Assembly: GCF_010548465.1 (NCBI RefSeq)
Contig: NZ_JAAGMD010000531.1
Coordinates: 1-64,000, forward strand
Direction of reading: 5' to 3'
DNA: 64,000 nucleotides
DNA from: Streptomyces sp. SID14436
GTDB taxonomy: Bacteria; Actinomycetota; Actinomycetes; Streptomycetales; Streptomycetaceae
A program made the position numbers and the translations under genes. Shown piece after piece: positions 52,608 to 60,926 of this stretch. How positions within the stretch are numbered: the stretch's first letter is position 1; every line of letters starts with the position of its first letter. Below the pieces are notes generated by a model, which did no database searches, was not told the DNA's origin, and saw only the letters and a list, made by a program, of their open reading frames with translations.

Positions 52608-53096
52608 ATGTCCGCCACACACACCCGGCCGACTCCCTCGGCGAAGCAGGAGTGGGCGACCGGACTCACGGCCTTCGCCGCCGTGATGCTCTTCCTCGTC
52701 GGACTGCTCGACCTCTTCCGGGGCATCATGGCCATCGCCGAGGACGACATCTTCGTCACGACGCGCAACTACGTCTTCGAGTTCGACCTGACCGGCTGGG
52801 GCTGGGTCCACCTCGCTCTCGGTGTCGTCGGCGTGATCGTCAGCATCGGGCTGCTCCGCACGGCGACCTGGGCGCGGGTCTCCGGGGTCGTCATCGCCGG
52901 ATTCGTCATCATCGCCAACTTCCTCTCCCTGCCGTACTACCCGGTGTGGTCGATCGTGCTGATCACCATCTCGGGCTTCATCATCTGGGCCCTGTGCGTG
53001 GTCCCGCGCGGCACCCTCGACAACCTGAGCGAGGGCCGTCCGGCCTCGGAGGAGGACCGCCCTCTCTATCAGGGGTCTGCGACCCATCGGGCATGA
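52608..53096 (+). CDS. DUF7144-like membrane protein
   Basis: A 162-residue protein with four helices: ATGLTAFAAVMLFLVGLLDL, TGWGWVHLALGVVGVIVSIG, RVSGVVIAGFVIIANFLSLP and PVWSIVLITISGFIIWALCV. The DLFRGIMAIAEDDIFVTTRN and YYPVWSIV segments are the conserved signature of this actinomycete family. The stop overlaps the start of the lipid-kinase gene (ATGA), which implies linked synthesis. The function is unknown; genes of this family often sit in stress or dormancy-like regions. Confidence 0.8.
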   Translation: MSATHTRPTPSAKQEWATGLTAFAAVMLFLVGLLDLFRGIMAIAEDDIFVTTRNYVFEFDLTGWGWVHLALGVVGVIVSIGLLRTATWARVSGVVIAGFVIIANFLSLPYYPVWSIVLITISGFIIWALCVVPRGTLDNLSEGRPASEEDRPLYQGSATHRA

Positions 53097-54595
53097 GGTC
53101 GCACCGGCGCGGGGATGACGCGGCGGCACGACGGCACGTCACCCGGCAGGACACCCGGGCCCGGCACGACCCGCGGGCGGAATCCGCCGCAGGACGGCGG
53201 AGAAGCAGCGGCGGCCGGACAGCGCAGGGCACGGACCTCGTGCGGCCCGGGAAGTCCGGCCCAGCCCTGGTCGTCCACGGGCACCGGGTCTGGCGGGCTC
53301 GCCTCGCCCTGCTGGCCCTGGCGGCGAGCGTCGCGGTGCCGCTCGCCGCCGCCGGGCTGCGGAGCGTGCTGTGGGTGCTCGTCGGCGTCGCCGGACTGGC
53401 GCTCGCGGCGGTGGGGGTGTGGTGGGTCCTGGCCCACACCGGTGTGCTGCGGGTTCTCGGAGCCGTGCTGTCCGTCGTCGCGCCGGTGGTCGTGCTCACC
53501 CTGTACGCGGTCTCCGGCATGCTCGGGCCCGCCCTGGTCGCCGTCGCCCTGTGGGCGCTCGCCGTCACGGCGGCCCGTACGGCACTTGACCCCGGCCCCC
53601 GCGACCCGGCCGGCCGGCCCGGGCGGTCCGGGCGGTCCGGGCGGGCGGTGGTCGAGGCGCCCCGCCACGCCTGGGTGCTGATGAACCCCCGGTCCGGCGG
53701 CGGCAAGGTGGACCGCTTCCACCTGGCCGACCGGGCCCGCGCGGCCGGCTGCCACGTGGTTCTGCTCGACGGCGGTCAGGACGTCACCGCGCTGGCCCGC
53801 CGGGCGGTCACCGAGGGCGCGGACCTGCTGGCGGTCGCGGGCGGCGACGGCACCCAGGCGCTGGTCGCCGAGGTGGCGGCGGGCCATGACCTGCCCTTCC
53901 TGGTCATCCCCGCGGGCACCCGTAACCACTTCGCGCTCGACCTCGGCCTCGACCGTGACGATCCGGCAGCGGCTCTGGACGGTCTCACCGACGGTGTCGA
54001 ACTGCGCGTCGACCTCGGGTACGCGGCAGACCGGGTCTTCGTCAACAACGCCTCGTTCGGGACGTACGGGTTCGTCGTCACCGACCCGGCGTACCGGGGG
54101 GCGAAGTCCCGGACGACCTTGCGCACCCTGCCGGGTCTGCTCACGGGCGAGGGTGCGCCGACCCTGCGGGCGCGGGCCGACGGGGTGTCCGTGGACGGGC
54201 TCCGGGCCCTCCTCGTCAGCAACAACCCCTACGGGCGCGTTGTCGACGCGGCCCGTCCGGGGCGCCGCGAACGCCTGGACTCGGGGCTCCTCGGGGTGGT
54301 GTGCGTACGGGTCGGCAACACCGCCCAGGCCGCCCGGCTGGTGCGCGGCGCCCGCTCCGGGGGGCTCGTGCGGGTGAATGCCGGAGAGGTCGTCGTCGAA
54401 GGGGACACGGCCACCCTTCCGGTCGGCATCGACGGGGAGCACGTCGAACTGCCCTCGCCGGTGGTGTGCCGCAGTGCCCCTGGCGCGCTGCGGGTCCGGG
54501 TGCCGCGCCGCCGCCCGGGTGCCAGGACGCCGGCCGGGGCGACGGCCGACTGGCCACGGGTGGCACGGCTGGCGCGGGGCCGTACGGATCAGTGA
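53093..54595 (+). CDS. Diacylglycerol kinase catalytic-domain protein, membrane-anchored
   Basis: A 500-residue protein. The ATG at 53093 overlaps the DUF7144 stop. After a charged N-terminus there are three to four hydrophobic helices (about residues 65-160), then a linker with repeated GRSGRSGRA. The DAGK domain has APRHAWVLMNPRSGGGKVDR, AGGDGTQALVAEVAAGHDLP (GGDGT, Asp near 252), VIPAGTRNHFALDLGLDRDD and VNNASFGTYGFVVTDP. It should phosphorylate diacylglycerol, a sphingoid base or another lipid at the membrane. Translational coupling with a membrane protein suggests a shared role in envelope lipid turnover. Confidence 0.87.
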   Translation: MRSHRRGDDAAARRHVTRQDTRARHDPRAESAAGRRRSSGGRTAQGTDLVRPGKSGPALVVHGHRVWRARLALLALAASVAVPLAAAGLRSVLWVLVGVAGLALAAVGVWWVLAHTGVLRVLGAVLSVVAPVVVLTLYAVSGMLGPALVAVALWALAVTAARTALDPGPRDPAGRPGRSGRSGRAVVEAPRHAWVLMNPRSGGGKVDRFHLADRARAAGCHVVLLDGGQDVTALARRAVTEGADLLAVAGGDGTQALVAEVAAGHDLPFLVIPAGTRNHFALDLGLDRDDPAAALDGLTDGVELRVDLGYAADRVFVNNASFGTYGFVVTDPAYRGAKSRTTLRTLPGLLTGEGAPTLRARADGVSVDGLRALLVSNNPYGRVVDAARPGRRERLDSGLLGVVCVRVGNTAQAARLVRGARSGGLVRVNAGEVVVEGDTATLPVGIDGEHVELPSPVVCRSAPGALRVRVPRRRPGARTPAGATADWPRVARLARGRTDQ

Positions 54596-54617
54596 ACGGC
54601 GGCCTCGGTCGCTGCGC

Positions 54618-55280
54618 TCAGCCCCGGGTCGGGTACGGGATCCGGCGTGCCTCGGCCAGGTGGGCGGCGAGTTGGTCGCGTGTCTGGTGGGTGTGCGAGA
54701 TCCAGGCGGGCTGGCCGGGGCCGCTGCGCCAGGATTCGCTGAGCGGGCTGTTGTCGACGGTGTCGAATCCGAACGCGTCGTAGAGGCGCGTGACGAGTTC
54801 CACGGCCTCGGGGTGGTCGCTGGAGACCGAGAGGGCGTGCCGGCCGGGTGTTCCCACGGGGCGGGCGGACAGGAAGAGGCGGGGAGCCTGGATGTGGGTG
54901 AACGCCTTGGCGACCTTGGAGGTGGGCAGTTGTTCCTGCCGCAGTTCGTGCACCGTCTTCTCCCCCGAGTCGACGACCGGGAAGTGGCCGTCGCGCCACG
55001 GCATGTAGTTGTTGGTGTCGAGCACGATCTTGCCGGCGAGTTGCTCCACGGGCATGTCGTTGGCCGGTTTGAGAGGGACGGCGATGATCACGAAGTCGCC
55101 CGCTGCGGCCGCGTCGGCCGCGGTGGCGGCGCGGGCCGACGGGCCGAGCTCCTCGACGAGGTGGGTGAGCGTCTCCGGTCCCCGCGAGTTGGCGATCACC
55201 ACGTGGTAGCCGTGGGCCACGGCTGCGCGGGCGAGCTGGCTGCCCACTTCACCTGCGCCGATGATGCCGATCGTCGTCAC
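54618..55280 (-). CDS. NADPH-dependent F420 reductase-like dinucleotide-binding protein
   Basis: A 220-residue protein from GTG 55280 (TTIGIIGAGEVGSQLARAAV, the Rossmann motif GxGxVGxxLA). It continues HGYHVVIANSRGPETLTHLV, DFVIIAVPLKPANDMPVEQL and VLDTNNYMPWRDGHFPVV, the NADP-oxidoreductase coenzyme F420-dependent family without the C-terminal helical domain of KARI/6PGDH. The GTG start overlaps the stop of the XRE gene (GTGA), so the two are co-expressed. It could reduce F420 or a small carbonyl; not resolved. Confidence 0.87.
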   Translation of the reverse strand: MTTIGIIGAGEVGSQLARAAVAHGYHVVIANSRGPETLTHLVEELGPSARAATAADAAAAGDFVIIAVPLKPANDMPVEQLAGKIVLDTNNYMPWRDGHFPVVDSGEKTVHELRQEQLPTSKVAKAFTHIQAPRLFLSARPVGTPGRHALSVSSDHPEAVELVTRLYDAFGFDTVDNSPLSESWRSGPGQPAWISHTHQTRDQLAAHLAEARRIPYPTRG

Positions 55281-56146
55281 GTGTCGCTCCCGGTGGTCGA
55301 GATGATGCCGGCGTGCACCAGCTGGGATTCGTCCGTGCTGCCGGGGACCGCCGTGTAGGCGACGATCTTCAGGTCGGTGTCTCCGTCGGTCAGGACGTCG
55401 CAGTCGACGGTCACTTCCCCGAAGTCGGGGTGCCGGATGGTCTTGCGGTCCTCGGCGTGCCGGCCCACGGACGCATCGGCCCAGAACGTGGCGAACCGGG
55501 GGTTGCCCGCGACCCTGCTCGCCACCAGGCCGGACACGCGAGGGTCGTCGGGGAAGCGGGCGGCGGCCCGGCGCAGGTCGGCCACGAGCGCCCGGTCGGC
55601 GGCTTCGGCGTTGACCGGGATCACCGGCCAGCTCGTCAGCCGGCCCCGGTCCGAGGCGACCGGGAAGCGCAGCCTCACGAGGTTGCGCTCCTCGGCCCGG
55701 ATCCTGGTGGGTTCGCCGAACAGGGCCGCCCATCTCGGATTCCACCAGACGAGTTGCCAGTCCGCGGCGAAGACCGCGACCGGAGTGGCGTCGAGCAGGG
55801 TCAGCAGCCGTCGCATGCTGGCCGGGATGTCGTCGACGACCCGCTGGTCCTGCGGCGGCCGGATCCCCGCCAGCCGGTGCAGGTGGTCCCGTTCGTCCGG
55901 GGAGAGCCGCAGCGCGCGGGCCAGCGCTGCGACGATCTGCTCGGAGGGGCTGACGGCCCGGCCCTGCTCGAGCCGCACCAGGTAGTCGACGGACAGTCCC
56001 GCCAGCTCGGCGAGTTCCTCCCGCCTCAGCCCCGGCGACCGGCGTGCCCCGCCCGCCGGCAGTCCGACGGTGTCCGGCGACAGGCGGTCCCGCCAGGCCC
56101 GCAGGGTCGCTCCCAGCTGGTTGTCCACGACATGTCCCTTGGTCAC
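55277..56146 (-). CDS. XRE-family regulator with MmyB-like ligand domain
   Basis: A 289-residue regulator. The HTH (residues about 15-75) contains GARRSPGLRREELAELAGLS then DYLVRLEQGRAVSPSEQIVA. The C-terminal PAS-like domain (LLDATPVAVFAADWQLVWWN, LVADLRRAAARFPDDPRVSG) is the MmyB-type ligand-binding domain, which in a characterised homologue binds fatty acid. It is divergent from an SDR gene at 56260 and coupled to the reductase downstream. Regulators of this type commonly control the divergent SDR, which is the probable arrangement here. Confidence 0.9.
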   Translation of the reverse strand: MTKGHVVDNQLGATLRAWRDRLSPDTVGLPAGGARRSPGLRREELAELAGLSVDYLVRLEQGRAVSPSEQIVAALARALRLSPDERDHLHRLAGIRPPQDQRVVDDIPASMRRLLTLLDATPVAVFAADWQLVWWNPRWAALFGEPTRIRAEERNLVRLRFPVASDRGRLTSWPVIPVNAEAADRALVADLRRAAARFPDDPRVSGLVASRVAGNPRFATFWADASVGRHAEDRKTIRHPDFGEVTVDCDVLTDGDTDLKIVAYTAVPGSTDESQLVHAGIISTTGSDT

Positions 56147-56259
56147 GCCTGCATCGTAGGCATCCGCGTGTCCGTTCCGGGCCTCTCCAGGGTGGTACTG
56201 CTGGTCCTACGGAGAAGCGGTCTCTGGCTGGTCACGGCAGGCCCGGCCAGGGTGGAGCC

Positions 56260-56958
56260 ATGTCCAAGACCACGTTCATCACCGGTGCCAACAAGGGCCT
56301 CGGTCTCGAAACCGCCCGCCGTCTCACCGCACTCGGTCACACCGTGCTCCTCGGTGCCCGCGACGTCGCTCGCGGACGCCGGGCGGCGGCAGCGCTCGGT
56401 GCCCGCTTCGTCCAGGTGGACGTCACCGACGACGCCTCCGTGGCGGCCGCGGCGGCCGATGTCGCGGCCCACGAGGGCCGGATCGACGTCCTGATCAACA
56501 ACGCGGGCATCACCGGCACCGTCGTGTCCGCCGAGGAGCTGACCGGCGCGGAGGCCGCGCGGGTGCTCGACACCAATGTGGCCGGCGTCGTCCGCGTCAC
56601 CGCCGCGTTCCTGCCGCTGCTGCGCGCCTCGGACGCGCCGGCCGTCGTCAACGTCACCAGCGGCCTGGGGTCCGTGGCTCTCACCCACGATCCCGAACGG
56701 GTGGAGTCGCAGGTGATCGCCCCCGCCTACGCCGCCTCCAAGGCCGCCGTCACGGTGCTGACCACGCAGTATGCGAAGGCGTGGGCCGACATCCGCTTCA
56801 ACGCCGTCGATCCCGGCTACACCGCCACCGACCTCAACGGCCACAGCGGCACCCAGACGGTGACCGAGGGCACGGACGCCATCGTCACGCTGGCCATCGA
56901 GGACGCCGACTCCGGAACGGGTCGCATCATCGACCGCTACGGCCCCGTCGCGTGGTGA
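56260..56958 (+). CDS. Short-chain dehydrogenase/reductase
   Basis: A 232-residue classical SDR. The NAD(P) motif is TTFITGANKGLGLETARRLT (TGxxxGxG), followed by INNAGITG (NNAG), a catalytic Ser in VVNVTSGLGSVAL, the Tyr-Lys pair in PAYAASKAAVTVLT and the PG motif NAVDPGYTATDLNG. It is cytoplasmic, with alcohol/ketone substrate unknown. It is divergent from the XRE regulator and followed by a SnoaL-like gene 114 bases later. Confidence 0.92.
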   Translation: MSKTTFITGANKGLGLETARRLTALGHTVLLGARDVARGRRAAAALGARFVQVDVTDDASVAAAAADVAAHEGRIDVLINNAGITGTVVSAEELTGAEAARVLDTNVAGVVRVTAAFLPLLRASDAPAVVNVTSGLGSVALTHDPERVESQVIAPAYAASKAAVTVLTTQYAKAWADIRFNAVDPGYTATDLNGHSGTQTVTEGTDAIVTLAIEDADSGTGRIIDRYGPVAW

Positions 56959-57072
56959 CGCCGAGCGGACGGCGCCGCCGGTTCACGCCGGCGGCCCGTG
57001 CCCGGCCACGGGCGCTCGCGACGCCGAGACAGCAGGTCACACGAAGCACCCACGAACGAGAAGGAGCAGCCG

Positions 57073-57465
57073 ATGACCGGCTCCGTCCTGAAGGACTGGT
57101 ACCTCCGCTATGTGGCGGCGCTCAACGCCCATGTGTTCGACGGCATGGACCAGTTCATCGCCGACGACGTGGTGCTGAACGGCGAACCGGGCACCCGTGA
57201 GGATGTCGTCGCCGTCCAGAAGCACGACATCGAGGCCGTGCCGGACCTGCACTGGGAGGTCCGGGAGCTGTTGTTCGACCGGGACCGGATCGCCGTGCGG
57301 GCGGTCAACACCGGTACTCCCGCCAGGGAATGGCTCGGTGTCCCCGCGTCCGGGGCGTCCTTCGAGATCACCGAGTACGCCATCTACCGGGTCCGCGACG
57401 GCCGTTTCGTGGAGATGACGGCCCTGCACGACTCCTCCGACCTGCTGCGGCAGTTGGGCGGCTGA
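57073..57465 (+). CDS. SnoaL/NTF2-like protein
   Basis: A 130-residue protein with the cone-shaped NTF2-like fold: [60 protein letters not shown] and [20 protein letters not shown]. This pattern is that of SnoaL-like ester cyclases and related small isomerases or binding proteins. Asp and His positions in the pocket (DLHWEV) are present, but activity cannot be inferred. It is the second gene after the XRE regulator on the plus strand. ATG 57073 follows a GAGAAGGAG site. Confidence 0.85.
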   Translation: MTGSVLKDWYLRYVAALNAHVFDGMDQFIADDVVLNGEPGTREDVVAVQKHDIEAVPDLHWEVRELLFDRDRIAVRAVNTGTPAREWLGVPASGASFEITEYAIYRVRDGRFVEMTALHDSSDLLRQLGG

Positions 57466-57521
57466 TGCGGCTCACGGCCGGCAGCCGCACGTGGGACGGC
57501 GGACGGGAGGGCGGCGGGGTG

Positions 57522-57896
57522 TCAGGCGCTCGTCTCCTCCTCCCGTCCGTCGAATGCCTCGCGTGCGGTCGTGATGGCGGGCATGTTCTCGGCGGCCCAG
57601 GCCAGCAGCACGTCGACGGGGTGGCGCAGTGTCTTGCCCAGCGGCGTGATCCGGTATCTGACCGCCACCGGGCGGGTGGAGACGACCTCGCGTTCGACCA
57701 CGCCGTTGCGTTCGAGTCTCCGGAGCGTCGCGGTCAGCGACTTCTGCGTGACCTGAGGGATGGCACGGCGCAACTCGTTGAAACGGCAAGGGCGTTCACA
57801 CAGTTCGTTGAGGACACTCAGCGACCACTTGTCGAGGATCTGGTCGAGCAGTTCCCGGTGCGGAGCCTCGATGCGGAGTCCGGGGTCGGTATCCAT
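57522..57896 (-). CDS. HxlR-family transcriptional regulator
   Basis: A 124-residue winged-helix protein starting MDTDPGLRIEAPHRELLDQI. Its recognition region is IPQVTQKSLTATLRRLERNG and the wing YRITPLGKTLRHPVDVLLAW. Unlike the HxlR at 21652 it has no Cys before the HTH; its only Cys residues are in LCERPCRFNELRRA, so redox sensing would use those. It is divergent from a RidA gene (57974), with an AGGTA-N9-TACCT palindrome between, the probable operator. Confidence 0.88.
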   Translation of the reverse strand: MDTDPGLRIEAPHRELLDQILDKWSLSVLNELCERPCRFNELRRAIPQVTQKSLTATLRRLERNGVVEREVVSTRPVAVRYRITPLGKTLRHPVDVLLAWAAENMPAITTAREAFDGREEETSA

Positions 57897-57935
57897 GGCG
57901 AAACCTGGTCTCGTTGAAGTGTCCTTTTCCTACTA

Positions 57936-57954
57936 GGTAGCTTACAGATACCTG
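57936..57954. promoter_or_regulatory. Inverted repeat, probable HxlR operator
   Basis: AGGTA (57936-57940) and TACCT (57950-57954) flank GCTTACAGA in the 77-base space between divergent hxlR and ridA genes. The same GTAGCTTA and TACCTA words appear upstream of the other HxlR gene (22047-22066). Confidence 0.5.
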
Positions 57955-57973
57955 AAACGGAAGAGGGAAGACC

Positions 57974-58384
57974 ATGAGCGTTCAGCACTTCACCCCGGCC
58001 GGCATGCTGCAGCCGACCCCGTACCACCACGTCGCCGTGGGCACGGGGACGAAGCACGTGCACGTCAGCGGGCAGGTCGCCCGCCGGGCCGACGGTGCGC
58101 CGGTCGCACCGGGCGATCTGGCCGGTCAGGTCGCCCAGGCACTGCGCAACACGTCGGTCGGCCTGGCGGGCGCGGGGGCGTCCTTCGCGGACGTGCTGCG
58201 CCTGACGTTCTACGTGACCGGGTGGAGCCCGGAGAAGATCGGGGACTTCATGGCCGGGGTGGAGTCCGTCGCCGAGGAGATCGGTCTGCGCCTTCCGATG
58301 CCTCCGGCCTCGCTCATCGGCGTCGAGTACCTCTTCGAGCCGGACGTGCTCGTGGAGGTCGAGGCGACCGCGCTCCTCGACTGA
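57974..58384 (+). CDS. RidA family protein
   Basis: A 136-residue RidA-fold protein: YHHVAVGTGTKHVHVSGQVA then QVAQALRNTSVGLAGAGASF, DVLRLTFYVTGWSPEKIGDF and PASLIGVEYLFEPDVLVEVE at the C-terminus. The canonical Arg of active imine deaminases is replaced in the FYVTGW strand, so deaminase activity is uncertain. It is divergent from an HxlR regulator with an operator-like palindrome between, which points to induction of this gene by a small electrophile or metabolite. Confidence 0.88.
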   Translation: MSVQHFTPAGMLQPTPYHHVAVGTGTKHVHVSGQVARRADGAPVAPGDLAGQVAQALRNTSVGLAGAGASFADVLRLTFYVTGWSPEKIGDFMAGVESVAEEIGLRLPMPPASLIGVEYLFEPDVLVEVEATALLD

Positions 58385-58433
58385 GGCGCGCCGGTGCCCG
58401 TGGCTCGTCCCCGGGGCGGCCGTTCGCTCCCGG

Positions 58434-58877
58434 TCAGCCGGTCTGTTCGGCGAGGGCGACGATGATGCCCGACGGGCCGCGCAGATTGCAGAGGCGGTAG
58501 GCGTTCTCGTACTCCGCCACGTCGCCGAGGAGTTGCGCCCCGTGGCGGCGCAGGCGGGTGATCGTGTCGTCGATGTCGTCGACGGCGAACATGACGCGGT
58601 GCAGGCCCAGGGTGTTGGGCGGCGGCGGGTCGAGCGGTCCCCCGGCGATCGCCTCCGGGGCGTGGAACCGCGTCAGCTCCAGCTTGCCGTGGCCGTCCGG
58701 GGTGCGCATCATCGCGATGGAGCTGCGGGCCCCGTCGAGGCCCAGCATCCGGTCCGCCACGGCTCCCTCGATCTGCGCTTCCCCCTCCAGTTCCATGCCG
58801 AGTTCGGTGAAGAAGGCGACGGCGGCCTGCAGGTCGTCGACGACGATCCCCACGTTGTCCATCCGTTGAACCGCCAT
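58434..58877 (-). CDS. VOC family protein
   Basis: A 147-residue glyoxalase-like protein starting MAVQRMDNVGIVVDDLQAAV. Paired beta-alpha-beta modules are visible: AFFTELGMELEGEAQIEGAV, HGKLELTRFHAPEAIAGGPL, then LGLHRVMFAVDDIDDTITRL and GPSGIIVALAEQTG. Metal ligands of active members (His in GLHRVMF, Glu in KLELTRF) are retained, so an enzymatic role (lyase or dioxygenase) is possible. Substrate unknown. Convergent with the RidA gene. Confidence 0.88.
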   Translation of the reverse strand: MAVQRMDNVGIVVDDLQAAVAFFTELGMELEGEAQIEGAVADRMLGLDGARSSIAMMRTPDGHGKLELTRFHAPEAIAGGPLDPPPPNTLGLHRVMFAVDDIDDTITRLRRHGAQLLGDVAEYENAYRLCNLRGPSGIIVALAEQTG

Positions 58878-58994
58878 GAGGTGCTCCTCTGCGTCGTGGG
58901 GCGGGTCCGTTCGGACCACTGCTGCCCCGGGGACGGAGCCGGTGCCGTGTTCTCGACAGCACGGTGCTGTGCGGCGCAGGGCGGTCCCGCCGGG

Positions 58995-59267
58995 TCAGGC
59001 GGGTGCGGGCAGCCGCAGGTGGTCCATGCCGGCTGCGTCGAGCCACAGGTCGCGCGGCGAACGGACCAGGCGCAGCAACACCCCCTCACAGCCGGGGCAC
59101 CGCAGCACCGTCCCGGGGCCGCCGAGGTAGGCGTGCGCCTCGGCCAGCCTCGTTCGCCGGCCGCAGCCGCGGCACTGTGCCGAAGCGGTGGTCATGTCGG
59201 CGCCGAACAGCGACTCGAGGTCCCCGGCGGCGGCGTTGCCGTCGAGGTGATCAGGTGTGTGCGTCAT
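58995..59267 (-). CDS. DUF6510-like zinc-ribbon protein
   Basis: A 90-residue protein with an apparent zinc ribbon: QCRGCGRRTRLAEAHAYLGG and VLRCPGCEGVLLRLV (two CxxC pairs). The N-terminus contains DGNAAAGDLESLFGADM, conserved in this actinomycete family. It is third in the molybdenum oxidoreductase unit, about 95 bases after the reductase. A role as a small accessory or regulatory protein for that complex is inferred from its constant neighbourhood in Streptomyces as I recall it. Confidence 0.8.
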   Translation of the reverse strand: MTHTPDHLDGNAAAGDLESLFGADMTTASAQCRGCGRRTRLAEAHAYLGGPGTVLRCPGCEGVLLRLVRSPRDLWLDAAGMDHLRLPAPA

Positions 59268-59361
59268 CGGGGATTCTCCTCCTTCCTCTGCTGGGCACCG
59301 GGCGCGTTGTTCCCTTGAGGGGGCCGTGTCGTGCCGGGGCGGCGGGGCGGACGGCGGGACC

Positions 59362-60114
59362 TCATCCGCTGGGGCCGAAGCGCTCGGTGCGTATGCGGCC
59401 CGGGTGGTGACCGAGGGCGACGAGCAGGCCGGCGGCGGTTTCGACGAAGCCGGTGGGGCCGCAGACGTAGCAGGTGGGTTCGAACTCCGGCGGCCATCCG
59501 CCGGCCGACAGGTCGGACGCGGTGAGGCGCCCGGGAGGGTGCGGCCAGTCGGGGGGCGTGGACCGGCTGTAGACGTAGGTCTTGTCGAGCCCGTCCTCGC
59601 TTCTGCGCAGTTCGGGCGTGAAGAGCTGCGTCTCGGGGCTGCGCACGCCGTACAGCAGGCGGAAGGGTGTGCGGCTGCCGGCCGCGCGGCGCACCCGGAT
59701 CATGGCCATCAAGGGCACCAGGCCGGATCCCCCGGCCACGAGGAGGACCGGTTCCTGCTGCTCCGGGCGCCACACGAACCAGCCGCCGACCGGTCCGCGG
59801 AGCTCCACCTGATCGCCCACGGCCAGGACGTCCGTGAGGTAGGGGGAGACCTCGCCGTCGTCGACGCGCTGAACCGTCAGTTCGATCCTCTCGCCGTCGG
59901 GTGCCGAGGCCAGGGAGTAGCTGCGCTGGGTGCTGTACCCGTCCTCCGCCGTGAGCCGCAGGTCGACGTGCTGTCCCGCCGCGTGCCCCGGCCAGCCGGG
60001 CACGTCGAGGGCGAGCGTGCGCGCGTCGCGCGACTCGTCCCGCCGTCCGGCCAGGCGGGCCGTCCGCCAGCGCAGCCGCTCGCCTAGTCGCCTTGGTACC
60101 GCTGCTCGCGCCAT
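59362..60114 (-). CDS. FAD/NAD(P)-dependent oxidoreductase (ferredoxin reductase type)
   Basis: A 250-residue reductase whose start at 60114 lies 31 bases inside the end of the preceding gene. The FAD site is in LTAEDGYSTQRSYSLASAPD (R-x-Y-S-L), the NAD(P) phosphate loop is VLLVAGGSGLVPLMAMIRVR, and the C-terminal YVCGPTGFVETAAGLLVALG is the CGP motif. There is no [2Fe-2S] domain at the C-terminus (ends RTERFGPSG). It should pass electrons from NAD(P)H to, or accept them from, the molybdenum protein encoded just upstream. The overlap supports one complex. Confidence 0.88.
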   Translation of the reverse strand: MARAAVPRRLGERLRWRTARLAGRRDESRDARTLALDVPGWPGHAAGQHVDLRLTAEDGYSTQRSYSLASAPDGERIELTVQRVDDGEVSPYLTDVLAVGDQVELRGPVGGWFVWRPEQQEPVLLVAGGSGLVPLMAMIRVRRAAGSRTPFRLLYGVRSPETQLFTPELRRSEDGLDKTYVYSRSTPPDWPHPPGRLTASDLSAGGWPPEFEPTCYVCGPTGFVETAAGLLVALGHHPGRIRTERFGPSG

Positions 60115-60683
60115 GGGTCCCCGTAGTCGTGGTAGCCGACGCTCTCCCAGAAGCCGGGTTCGTCCTCGTCGAGCAGGCGGATGCCGCGCACCCACTTGGC
60201 GGACTTCCACAGGTACAGGTGCGGGACCAGCAGCCTCGCCGGACCGCCGTGCTCCGGCGCGAGGTCCTCGCCGTCGTACCGGTACGCGATCCACGCCTTG
60301 CCGTCGAGAAGGTCCTCTAGGGGGAGGTTGGTGGTGTAGTCGCCGTAGGAGTGGACGAGTGCGTACTCGGCACCGGACTCCACGTCCGCCAGGAGGACGT
60401 CCAGCGGGACTCCCTGCCACTGCGTGCCGAACTTCGACCACTTGGTGACACAGTGCAGGTCGACGGTCGGTGTCTGGGAGGGCAGGCTCATGAGCTGATC
60501 CCAGTTCCACGTGTGTTCGGTCCCCGTCTCCGTGCGGACGGTGAACTGCCAGGCGTCGTGCGGCACCACGGGGGTGGGGCCGGCGGAGAGAACGGGGAAG
60601 CCGGTGGTCTCGTACTGCCCCGGCGGGAGTGTGTGCCGGGTGTCCCGCGCCCGGCCGTGGAATCCCCGGGAAACGATGGACAT
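60084..60683 (-). CDS. Sulfite-oxidase-like molybdopterin oxidoreductase
   Basis: A 199-residue protein of the oxidoreductase molybdopterin-binding family. Conserved features: WQFTVRTETGTEHTWNWDQL (start of the Moco domain), TVDLHCVTKWSKFGTQWQGV with Cys78 as the molybdenum ligand, YALVHSYGDYTTNLPLEDLL and GPARLLVPHLYLWKSAKWVR. There is no heme-binding or dimerisation domain and no Tat signal, so it is a short cytoplasmic form. The partner reductase overlaps it by 31 bases and a zinc-ribbon gene follows. It may oxidise or reduce a sulfur, nitrogen or methionine-sulfoxide compound; the substrate is unknown. Confidence 0.88.
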   Translation of the reverse strand: MSIVSRGFHGRARDTRHTLPPGQYETTGFPVLSAGPTPVVPHDAWQFTVRTETGTEHTWNWDQLMSLPSQTPTVDLHCVTKWSKFGTQWQGVPLDVLLADVESGAEYALVHSYGDYTTNLPLEDLLDGKAWIAYRYDGEDLAPEHGGPARLLVPHLYLWKSAKWVRGIRLLDEDEPGFWESVGYHDYGDPWREQRYQGD

Positions 60684-60926
60684 GTCGGGCCCCCTTCTGC
60701 AGAGCGGGCGGCTTCCATTTTTCAGCACATGCCGCGGCGGAGCATCTCGGCCGGAGGAAACGCCGGGACGTATCCCTGCCGGGCCTCCAACCACGGCCGT
60801 ACGGGGCGCTACCGCGCCGGTTTACCGCGGTCTCACACCGGCGTGCGATGCCCGCGGCCCCTGTGGTCCGTAACTTCGGTGGCGACCACGACCCGTGCAC
60901 ACGGCACGGGACAGAAGGGGGTACAC

